Part shown: piece after piece, positions 1-5,910 of the stretch
Layout of the letters: each line of letters starts with the position of its first letter
Numbering within the stretch: the stretch's first letter is position 1
Source of the DNA: Acidobacteriota bacterium
GTDB taxonomy: Bacteria > Acidobacteriota > Vicinamibacteria > Vicinamibacterales > JAKQTR01
Assembly (NCBI GenBank): GCA_026393735.1
Contig: JAPKZP010000087.1
Coordinates: 1 to 7,638, forward strand
Length of the DNA stretch: 7,638 nt
Reading direction: 5' to 3'
The notes under the pieces: generated by a model
What the model was told of the DNA's origin: nothing
The model's database searches: none
The model's input: the letters and a program-made list of their open reading frames with translations, nothing else
Position numbers and translations under genes: made by a program

Positions 1-135
1 ACCGAGGCCGTGAAGTTCGGGCGGCGCGACGTGGAAGTCACCGTCCTGCGCCTTGGCTGGAATCCCCGCACGAGCACGACGTCCCTGCTTTCCTCCCGTC
101 CGGTCCCGGTGAACCCGCTGACGATCCCGCACTGA
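1..135 (+). CDS. C-terminal end of an unrecognised protein (partial, 5' end outside window)
   Basis: Reading frame 1 is open from the left edge to a TGA at 133-135, giving 44 residues. Codons are strongly G/C in the third position, as in the other genes here. The visible part has a short alternating, strand-like segment (EVTVLRLGWNP), then a Ser/Thr- and Pro-rich tail ending NPLTIPH. I do not recognise a family and assign no function. Frame 3 is also open, from base 3 to a TGA at 240-242, so the frame choice rests on composition and sensible protein character and is not certain. The gene would be co-directional with the beta-barrel gene that starts 124 bases further on. Confidence 0.45.
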   Translation, partial: TEAVKFGRRDVEVTVLRLGWNPRTSTTSLLSSRPVPVNPLTIPH

Positions 136-240
136 CCCCGCGCGAGGGTGGCACGGAACTGCACATGATTGGTGGCGTCTGCACCGGACTTGCGGTGGCA
201 GGCTGGACCTTCGACACAGCGTGGCCGATACCCCACTCGT

Positions 241-250
241 GAGAGGGGAG
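241..250 (+). promoter_or_regulatory. Ribosome binding site of the beta-barrel protein gene
   Basis: The purine run GAGAGGGGAG ends 9 bases before the ATG at 260. This is good Shine-Dalgarno spacing and decides the start in favour of 260 over the upstream in-frame GTG at 221. I saw no convincing -35/-10 pair between 136 and 240. A TTGCGG at 190-195 has only a poor -10 partner. Confidence 0.65.
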
Positions 251-259
251 TATTCACGT

Positions 260-808
260 ATGCGTCAGCGTCTTGTGTTCTGCCTGATTGCCGCAGCCCT
301 GCTGGCCCTGCCGACGCCCGGCGCCGCCCAGCACCGTGAGCCCCATGCCGGCTCATTCGCCATCGGCGGCGACGTGGGCATCTACGTCCCGGGCACGGAG
401 TTCCACGCGGGGTTCAACCCTGACATCTACGCCGAGATCTACGCCCTGAAGTGGATGAGCTTCCGCGTGATGGGCGCCGGCGCGAGCCCCAAGTTCGACA
501 CGGACACGGAGGAACTGCGCCAGGCGCGCGGCACCTTCAACGTCCTGTTCAACTGGGAGGCCGAGCTGTGGCACCCGTTTGTCACGTTCGGCGGCGGTGC
601 GTACTACGTCCAGGCGCGCGCGGCCGGCGTGAACGTGGGGCCGGCGCGGACCAAGGGCGGCGGCAACTTCGGCGCCGGCATCGAGTACTTCGCCCGGCCG
701 AAGGTGACGTTCAAGTTCGAGGCGACGTACCACTACGTGCCACAGGGCGACCTGCTCGGAGACCCCTCCGGCCTCGCCCTGACGATGGGCCTCAAGAAGT
801 ACTTCTAG
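260..808 (+). CDS. Small secreted outer-membrane beta-barrel-like protein
   Basis: The product has 182 residues. Residues 1-23 form a typical Sec signal peptide: Arg-rich start MRQR, hydrophobic core LVFCLIAAALLAL, then a small-residue cleavage region GAAQ, with cleavage probably after Ala23. The mature part alternates polar and hydrophobic residues with many Gly and aromatic residues (FAIGGDVGIYV, FVTFGGGAYYV, FGAGIEYFA, FKFEATYHYV) and ends in a terminal Phe (GLKKYF). These are marks of an 8-stranded-size outer-membrane barrel of the OmpA/OMP_b-brl type, whose C-terminal aromatic residue is the usual BAM recognition signal. It would sit in the outer membrane. Its ligand or role cannot be told from sequence; such proteins may be porin-like, adhesive or structural. 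The start at 260 is supported by the signal peptide and the ribosome binding site at 241-250. The gene converges on rng, and its TAG stop overlaps the rng stop. Confidence 0.85.
   Translation: MRQRLVFCLIAAALLALPTPGAAQHREPHAGSFAIGGDVGIYVPGTEFHAGFNPDIYAEIYALKWMSFRVMGAGASPKFDTDTEELRQARGTFNVLFNWEAELWHPFVTFGGGAYYVQARAAGVNVGPARTKGGGNFGAGIEYFARPKVTFKFEATYHYVPQGDLLGDPSGLALTMGLKKYF
805..808. other. Shared palindromic stop codons (CTAG) of two convergent genes
   Basis: The four bases CTAG carry TAG on the plus strand (806-808, end of the beta-barrel gene) and TAG on the minus strand (807-805, end of rng). The genes overlap tail to tail by 4 bp, which leaves no intergenic room for a terminator. Each transcript must run into the 3' end of the other gene or end inside its coding region. 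I saw no hairpin plus U-tract close to the junction on either strand. Confidence 0.95.
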
Positions 809-2364
809 AGCGCCATCACGTCGAACTGCTCGTGGTGCAGGTGGGGATCGGGCTTGATCGACACCGCCTTCCCGATCGCCTCCTGCAACTCGCGCAGGAC
901 GGCCGCCTCCTCCTCCCGCAGCGCGCGCGCGATCTCCGGGTTCACGCGCAGCACCAGCCCCGGACCGTCGATCTCCGCCCCGACCTTTCGCACCTCGTCG
1001 AGAATCTCGTAACAGATGGTCGCCGTTGACCGGATCACGCCGGTCCCCGAGCAGTACGGACACGGATCGGTCATGACCCGCTCCAGGCTCTGCTTCACGC
1101 GTTTGCGCGTGATGATGATGAGCCCGAAATCGGAGACCTGGACGGCCTTCGAGGGGGACCGATCGCGCTTCAGTTCCAGATCGAGCGCCTGGGCCACCTT
1201 CTGGCGGTTCTTGCGCTCTTCCATGTCGATGAAGTCGAGCACGATGATGCCGCCGAGATCCCGCAGGCGGACCTGGCGCACGATCTCCTTCACGGCTTCG
1301 AGGTTCGTCTTGACGATGGTGTCCTCGAGCCGGTCGTTGCGCTTGCCGACGAACCGCCCGGTGTTCACGTCGATGGCCACCAGGGCTTCGGTCTGGTTGA
1401 TCACGATGTAGCCGCCGGACTTCAGCCAGACCTTGCTGCGCAGCGCCTTGTCAATCTCCGACTGGACCCCGTACTCCTGGAAGATCGGGAAGTCCTTCGT
1501 GTACAGCTTCACGCGGGGCGCGAGCTGCGGCATGAACCGTTCGACCTGCTCTTTGACGCGCCGGTACTCGGATTCGTTGTCGACGCGAATCGCCGAGTAG
1601 TCGTCGGTCAGGAGATCGCGGACGAGCTTCGAGACGAGGCCCTGCTCGCGGTACACCGCGGCCGGGCACCGGGACGCATCGACTCTCTGCCGCACCTCGT
1701 CCCAGATCCGCTTGAAGTACACGAGGTCGGCGACCAGGTCTTCCTCGGGGCGCGTGGCCGCCGCGGTCCTGATGATGACGCCCCCCGTGAACCCTTCGGC
1801 CTCGCGGAACCGGCGCACGACGCCGCGCAGCCGGGCGCGCTCCTCGCGCGATTCGATCTTGCGCGACACGCCGACATGATCGACGGTCGGCATGAACACC
1901 AGGAAACGCCCCGCCATCGTCACGTGCGAGGTCAGGCGGGCGCCTTTCGTCCCGAGCGGCTCCTTCACGATCTGGACGAGGATTTCCTGCCCGGCCTTGA
2001 GCAGGGTCTCGATCTTCGGGGTCTCGCCCCGCTCGCGCGGTCTGCCTCCGGGCGCCGCCTCGCCGCCCGGTGCGGTGTCGGGGCTGCCCTCCTCCTCCTC
2101 CTCCTCGCCGCCTTCCATGCGCTCGAAGGTCTCCATCGTGTCGACGACGTCCGACACGTAGAGGAACCCGTCGCGTTCGAGGCCGATGTCCACGAAGGCC
2201 GACTGCATGCCCGGCAGCACCTTGGACACGCGTCCCTTGTAGATGTTGCCGACCACGCCGCGCTGGCGCTCGCGTTCGACGGTGATCTCCGTCACCTGGT
2301 CATCCTCGAGGATCGCCACCATCGTCTGATGGTCGTTCGAGGTCACAATCATTTCCTTGTTCAC
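805..2364 (-). CDS. rng: Ribonuclease E/G family endoribonuclease (RNase G)
   Basis: The product has 519 residues and is a single-strand-specific, 5'-end-sensing, Mg-dependent endoribonuclease. In E. coli, RNase G matures the 16S rRNA 5' end and helps turn over mRNA. The S1 RNA-binding domain begins around residue 36 (RGVVGNIYKGRV, LPGMQSAFVDIG) and resumes after an acidic insert (about 82-118). The 5'-sensor pair Arg199-Thr200 (IIRTAA) matches RNase E R169-T170. The catalytic DNase I-like domain shows Asp332 and Asn334 (AIDVNTG) and Asp377 (LDFIDM), equivalent to RNase E D303, N305 and D346. The Zn-link CPYCSGTG has Cys435 and Cys438. There is no long C-terminal degradosome scaffold, so the architecture is RNase G-like. 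The start is GTG at 2364: the homologous N-terminus (MNKEMIV) begins there, GGAGG lies 11 bases upstream, and the GTG overlaps the rodA stop as TAGTG. The same frame stays open upstream through rodA, but that part is an out-of-frame shadow. Confidence 0.96.
   Translation of the reverse strand: MNKEMIVTSNDHQTMVAILEDDQVTEITVERERQRGVVGNIYKGRVSKVLPGMQSAFVDIGLERDGFLYVSDVVDTMETFERMEGGEEEEEEGSPDTAPGGEAAPGGRPRERGETPKIETLLKAGQEILVQIVKEPLGTKGARLTSHVTMAGRFLVFMPTVDHVGVSRKIESREERARLRGVVRRFREAEGFTGGVIIRTAAATRPEEDLVADLVYFKRIWDEVRQRVDASRCPAAVYREQGLVSKLVRDLLTDDYSAIRVDNESEYRRVKEQVERFMPQLAPRVKLYTKDFPIFQEYGVQSEIDKALRSKVWLKSGGYIVINQTEALVAIDVNTGRFVGKRNDRLEDTIVKTNLEAVKEIVRQVRLRDLGGIIVLDFIDMEERKNRQKVAQALDLELKRDRSPSKAVQVSDFGLIIITRKRVKQSLERVMTDPCPYCSGTGVIRSTATICYEILDEVRKVGAEIDGPGLVLRVNPEIARALREEEAAVLRELQEAIGKAVSIKPDPHLHHEQFDVMAL
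2088..2105 (-). repeat. Trinucleotide repeat (GAG x6) within rng, encoding six Glu
   Basis: The plus strand reads CCT six times in a row. On the coding (minus) strand this is six GAG codons for residues 87-92 of RNase G, within the acidic/Gly-Pro insert of the S1 domain. Slippage here would change length in frame. The purine run also resembles repeated Shine-Dalgarno cores (GGAGGAGG), although no in-frame start codon is obvious at proper spacing. Confidence 0.9.
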
Positions 2365-3464
2365 TAGTTCGTAAACCTCCGCATCCTGACGTTGAGGATG
2401 AGCCCGATCCCGGCGAGCGTGGCGATCACGGACGAACCGCCGTAGCTCATCAGCGGCAGCGTCAGCCCCTTGACCGGCGCGAGTCCCGCCGACATCGAGA
2501 CGTTGTAGACAACCTGGAACACGAAGCTCGCCATCACCCCGACGACCAGCACGGTCCCGAGGCGGTCCTTCGCAAGCCGAGCCGTGTCGAGCGACCGCAG
2601 GACGACGAACAGGTAGAGCCCGAGCACGGTGAGCACGCCGACGAAGCCATGTTCCTCGGCGAGCACTGAAAAGATGAAGTCGTTGTGGGCGACCGGCAGG
2701 AAGCTCAGTTGCCCCTGGGTTCCCTTGCGGAAGCCCTTGCCCCAGAGGCCTCCAGCCCCGACCGTAATCTGCGCCTGGATCTGCTGGTACCCGGCGCCGC
2801 GCGGATCGCGCCACGGGTCGAGGAACGTGAGGACGCGCCCCTTCTGATAGTCCTTCAGGCCGTAGCTCCACACGACCGGCGTCGCGACGATGGCGAGCGC
2901 GAGCAGGATGCCGGCCACCTTGAGGCGCATGCCGCCGACGATGGCGATCCCCAGGAGGATCGGCACCAGGGTCATGGCCGTCCCGAGGTCCGGCTGCCGG
3001 GCGATGAGGACCAGCGGGATGGCCGTCAGCACCCCGCCGATGGCGAGCTCGTGGCCCGTGGGCGTGCGGCGCCGGCTCTCGCCGAAGAGTCGCGCGAGCA
3101 CCAGCGCGAGGCCGATCTTCATGAACTCGGAAGGCTGCAGGTTGAACCACGGCAGCGGGATCCACCGCCGGCCGCCGCCGCGGACGAGGCCGAAGAACAG
3201 CACGTACACGAGCGCCAGCAGCAGGACGATGTAGATGACGTGGGACCGGTCGGCCAGCGAGCGATAGTCCACCCGCAGGCAGACGAACAGCGCCAGCGTG
3301 CCCAGGACGATGGCGTAGATCTGCGTCATGTAGAGCCGCGGAGCCCCCGGGCGGGGCGTCTCAGGGCTGGTGCTGAAGATCATCACCACGCCGATGAGGC
3401 ACAGCAGATAGACCGCTCCTATCAGCAGCCAGTCCACGTGCAGGAAGAATCGGCGTTCGAACAT
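2364..3464 (-). CDS. rodA: RodA, SEDS-family peptidoglycan glycosyltransferase
   Basis: The product has 366 residues, close to E. coli RodA (370). It is a polytopic inner-membrane protein that polymerises lipid II into glycan strands during side-wall growth, paired with PBP2. About ten hydrophobic segments are visible, the first at about 13-30. SEDS signatures in order are RWIPLPWFNLQPSEFMK (100-116), ARQPDLGTA (155-163), the region between TM segments with GGLWGKGFRKGTQ (238-250) and FLPVAHNDFIFSVLAEEHG (255-273), and LPLMSYGGSS (336-345). Asp262 in HNDFIF lines up with the essential Asp of the family. The start ATG at 3464 gives a normal RodA N-terminus (MFERRFFLHVDWLL) with GGAG just upstream. 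The longer upstream open frame is a shadow of mrdA. The gene starts 23 bases after mrdA, and its TAG overlaps the rng GTG. Confidence 0.97.
   Translation of the reverse strand: MFERRFFLHVDWLLIGAVYLLCLIGVVMIFSTSPETPRPGAPRLYMTQIYAIVLGTLALFVCLRVDYRSLADRSHVIYIVLLLALVYVLFFGLVRGGGRRWIPLPWFNLQPSEFMKIGLALVLARLFGESRRRTPTGHELAIGGVLTAIPLVLIARQPDLGTAMTLVPILLGIAIVGGMRLKVAGILLALAIVATPVVWSYGLKDYQKGRVLTFLDPWRDPRGAGYQQIQAQITVGAGGLWGKGFRKGTQGQLSFLPVAHNDFIFSVLAEEHGFVGVLTVLGLYLFVVLRSLDTARLAKDRLGTVLVVGVMASFVFQVVYNVSMSAGLAPVKGLTLPLMSYGGSSVIATLAGIGLILNVRMRRFTN
2376..2380 (-). promoter_or_regulatory. Ribosome binding site of rng, inside the 3' end of rodA
   Basis: The minus strand carries GGAGG 11 bases before the GTG start of rng. 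It overlaps the rodA codons for the final RRF residues. Ribosomes ending rodA would melt or occupy this site, consistent with coupled translation through the TAGTG junction. It supports GTG at 2364 over the ATG four codons later. Confidence 0.6.
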
Positions 3465-3487
3465 CTCGCTCCGGGTGTCAGCCCAGG

Positions 3488-5389
3488 CTATCGCGGCTGC
3501 GCGGCGACGGCGGGGGCTGGTCCCGCCTGCGCGGTCGCCACGACGGCCGGCGCCGGCGTCGGGAACACGGGCAGCGGCCGCCCGGCCTTCTTGGCGAAAT
3601 AGGTGTCCAGCACGTGGCGCGCGATGGGCGCGGCGTTGGATCCGTGTTCGCCGTGCTCGGCGAGCACGACCCCGGCGATCTCCGGGTGGTCGCGCGGCGC
3701 GAAGAAGGCGAACCATCCGTGGTCGCGCAGATCCATGTCGGTCTTGCCGGCCGCCTGCTTGCCGCCCTGCAGTGAAATGACCTGCGCCGTGCCGGTCTTG
3801 CCGGCCACGTCGTGGCCCTCGATGCGGGCGCGCCCGCCCGTTCCCGCGCCGTTCACCACGAGCCACAGTCCGTCGTGCAGCGCCGCGATCGTGCCCGGCT
3901 TCAGCGCCGTGCCGGCCGCCTCGGAGCCGGGGACATCCCGCCAGCCGCTGCCGTCGTTGATGCCCTTCAGCAGGCGGGGCGCGTAATGCACGCCGCCGTT
4001 CGCCACCGCCGCGTACATCTCGGCCAGCGCAATGGGCGTGACCGAGACCTGGCCCTGGCCGATCGCGACGGAGATTGTCTCGCCGGCGTACCACTTCTCG
4101 CCGGTCTTCGCCTTCTTCCAGGCCGTCGACGGCACGATGCTCTCGGACTCGTTCGGCAGGTCGATGCCGGTGCGCCCGGCCAGCCCGAGGATCTGCGCCC
4201 ACTTGTGGATGCGGTCGACGCCGAGCATGTTGCCGACGGTGTAGAAGTAGACGTTGCACGACCGCTCAATGGCATGGCGAAGGTCCACCACGCCATGCCC
4301 GCCCTTGACGTTGCATTGGAAGAACCGGTCGTAGAACGTCGCCCCGCCCGGGCAGAACACCTTGAAGTCCGGCGTAATCACGCCTTCCTCCAGGGCGGCG
4401 GTCGCGACCACGGCCTTGAAGGTCGACCCCGGTGAATAGCGTCCCTGGGTGGCGCGATTCTGCAGCGGGCGCAACGGGTCGGTGTTCAGGCGTCCCCACG
4501 TGGCGCGGTCGATGCCCGCCGCAAAGGCGTTGGGATCGTACGCGGGCAGGCTGACGAGGGCGAGCACTTCGCCGGTTCGGGGGTCGAGGAACGCGGCGGC
4601 GCCCGAGTAGCCCAGCGCGCGGAAGGCGTCTTCGGCCGCCTGCTGCAGATCCAGGTCGATCGTCAGCTTGATCCGCTGGCCCTCCGAGGGCGGCGTCTCA
4701 TCCAGCGTGGTGATCTCCCGGCCGACGCTGTTCACCATCACGCGCCGCTCCCCGTCGGTGCCCATCAGCATCCGGTTGTACGCCTTCTCGACACCGGACT
4801 GGCCGACCAGCGACCCGGTGCGGAGCCCCTCGGCGGACATCTGCACCTCGGAGATTTCCCCGACGTAGCCCAGCAGGTGCGCGGCCAGCCCGGCCGCCGG
4901 GTACCGCCGCGTCGGCACGCGTTGGACCACGACGCCGGGCAGTTCGAAGTCCAGTCGACGGGCGAGCACCGCCGCCACCTGGTCCAGGGTGGCGTCGTCG
5001 ATGACCACGATAGGCCGGTAGCGCGCCTCGCTGCGGTGGCGCGCCACCGTGTCGCGGATGCGCGCTTCGTCCACGGCGGCTGCCGCTGCCAGCATCCGGA
5101 TCGTCTGATCGAGGTCGCCGGTCTGCTCGCGGAGGATGGAGATCGTGAAGGCGTCGCGGTTCTCGACGAGCAGCCGTCCCTCGCGATCGAACAGGATCCC
5201 GCGAGGTGCACGCAGGGCCAGTCGGCGCTGGTGGTTGTTCTCCGCCATCTCCCGGTAGGTGGCGTTCTGCACGACCTGGATGTACCAGAAGCTGATGGAC
5301 AGGGCCACGAACGCCAGCATGATGCCGACGGACATCACCATGAGCCGCAGTGCGCTGCGGCGCCGATCGTCGGTCGGTGACGTGATCAT
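3488..5389 (-). CDS. mrdA: Penicillin-binding protein 2, peptidoglycan D,D-transpeptidase
   Basis: The product has 633 residues, usual for PBP2 (E. coli 633). This class B PBP crosslinks the glycan strands made by RodA. A short cytoplasmic tail and one membrane anchor (about 17-38) come first. A pedestal/dimerisation domain follows with RGILFDREGRLL (63-74), GYVGEISEVQ (174-183) and GQSGVEKAYN (196-205). The transpeptidase domain has the three active-site motifs: Ser322-Thr-Phe-Lys325 (nucleophile Ser322), Ser377-Cys-Asn379 and Lys531-Thr-Gly533. Cys346, Cys359, His365 and Cys378 fall where the zinc site described in PBP2 of Acinetobacter baumannii lies, with Cys in places where Proteobacteria often have Asp. 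The last 24 residues are an Ala/Pro-rich tail. The start ATG at 5389 shares its A with the mreD TGA (TGATG), with a GAGGCGG upstream. An in-frame upstream extension to 5434 lies inside mreD and is unlikely. Confidence 0.97.
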   Translation of the reverse strand: MITSPTDDRRRSALRLMVMSVGIMLAFVALSISFWYIQVVQNATYREMAENNHQRRLALRAPRGILFDREGRLLVENRDAFTISILREQTGDLDQTIRMLAAAAAVDEARIRDTVARHRSEARYRPIVVIDDATLDQVAAVLARRLDFELPGVVVQRVPTRRYPAAGLAAHLLGYVGEISEVQMSAEGLRTGSLVGQSGVEKAYNRMLMGTDGERRVMVNSVGREITTLDETPPSEGQRIKLTIDLDLQQAAEDAFRALGYSGAAAFLDPRTGEVLALVSLPAYDPNAFAAGIDRATWGRLNTDPLRPLQNRATQGRYSPGSTFKAVVATAALEEGVITPDFKVFCPGGATFYDRFFQCNVKGGHGVVDLRHAIERSCNVYFYTVGNMLGVDRIHKWAQILGLAGRTGIDLPNESESIVPSTAWKKAKTGEKWYAGETISVAIGQGQVSVTPIALAEMYAAVANGGVHYAPRLLKGINDGSGWRDVPGSEAAGTALKPGTIAALHDGLWLVVNGAGTGGRARIEGHDVAGKTGTAQVISLQGGKQAAGKTDMDLRDHGWFAFFAPRDHPEIAGVVLAEHGEHGSNAAPIARHVLDTYFAKKAGRPLPVFPTPAPAVVATAQAGPAPAVAAQPR

Positions 5390-5910
5390 CAGCGGAACCG
5401 CCTCTTGCCGCGGTACGCGCGGCGAATCCGCCACCGCTCGCGGGCACCCGGCAGCAACTCGGCCCCCTCGAACACCAGCACGCCAATCACGGCATTGCTC
5501 AGGCCCTGGATGGCGACGTCGAGATACGGCCGGTCGTAGTGGCGCAGGCCGAGCAGGACATAGAGGCCCATGAAGATCAGGGCATTCACCGCCGTCGCGC
5601 CGAGGAACACGAGGAACCGCGGCACGGTCTGCGTCACGATGAACTGCGTGCCGACAATCCCGGTCAGGTAGCCGGAGACGCTCTTCGCGAGCCCTCCGAT
5701 CCCGAGCACGCCGCCACCGAGGGCGTCCTGCGCCAGCCCCGCCAGGGTGCCGCCCAGCACGCCGGAGACGCGGCCGAATCTCAGGGCGACCCAGGTGACG
5801 GCCACAAGAACGAGATCCACGTGAATCGCCGCCTCGCCTGCGAGCCGCGCGAGCACGCTCTGCAGCAGGAGCGCCACGACCACGGCCGCGACGACACGCA
5901 CGGCGGTCAC
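5389..5910 (-). CDS. mreD: MreD, inner-membrane rod-shape protein
   Basis: The product has 173 residues and is very hydrophobic, with about five or six membrane segments: near 3-21, 31-45, 48-63, a Gly-rich stretch 65-90, 97-121 and 134-150. The family pattern GLAQDALGGG-(x)n-GYLTG is seen at about 58-84. MreD works with MreC in the elongasome at the inner membrane. Its biochemical role is poorly defined, but it is thought to balance MreC activation of PBP2. The C-terminus is short and highly basic (RRAYRGKRRFR), as expected for a cytoplasmic tail. It uses a GTG start at 5910 that overlaps the mreC stop as GTGA (4 bp), and its own TGA overlaps the mrdA ATG by one base, so it is tightly coupled on both sides. 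Identity rests on size, topology and its position between mreC and mrdA. Confidence 0.93.
   Translation of the reverse strand: MTAVRVVAAVVVALLLQSVLARLAGEAAIHVDLVLVAVTWVALRFGRVSGVLGGTLAGLAQDALGGGVLGIGGLAKSVSGYLTGIVGTQFIVTQTVPRFLVFLGATAVNALIFMGLYVLLGLRHYDRPYLDVAIQGLSNAVIGVLVFEGAELLPGARERWRIRRAYRGKRRFR

Noticed and set aside
136..259. Search for a terminator and promoter between the partial gene and the beta-barrel gene
   Set aside because: The only hairpin is a 4-bp GGTG/CACC pair with no T-tract. The TTGCGG at 190-195 has no acceptable -10 box, so neither feature can be supported.
353..1063. 236-codon minus-strand frame opposite the beta-barrel gene and running into rng
   Set aside because: It has no recognisable motif, an Arg/Ala/Gly/Val-rich composition, and conflicts with two well-supported genes.
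2365..3165. Upstream extension of the rng frame through rodA
   Set aside because: The extension reads as Arg/Pro/Ala-rich shadow sequence, while the RNase homology and ribosome site begin at the GTG at 2364.
2685..3602. 305-codon open frame on the plus strand opposite rodA
   Set aside because: The translation is full of Asp, Arg, Gln, Glu and His in a low-information pattern typical of the antisense frame of a high-GC membrane-protein gene. The opposite strand clearly encodes RodA with all its motifs.
3652..3668. 7-bp inverted repeat (CGTGCTC / GAGCACG) in mrdA as a hairpin element
   Set aside because: Short GC-rich inverted repeats of this size are expected often by chance in sequence this GC-rich. 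It lies within conserved LAEHGEHG codons, which explain it.
4100..4106. A second KTG in PBP2 (K428-T-G430, in KAKTGEKW) as a possible active-site motif
   Set aside because: The true KTG box is K531-T-G-T-A-Q, correctly placed after the SxxK and SxN motifs and followed by the expected strand. The earlier one lies in a linker between helices.
3465..4259. Upstream extension of the rodA frame into mrdA, as a possible fusion protein
   Set aside because: The added residues are basic, low-complexity shadow of the PBP2 coding frame. RodA has a normal N-terminus at 3464 with a nearby ribosome site.
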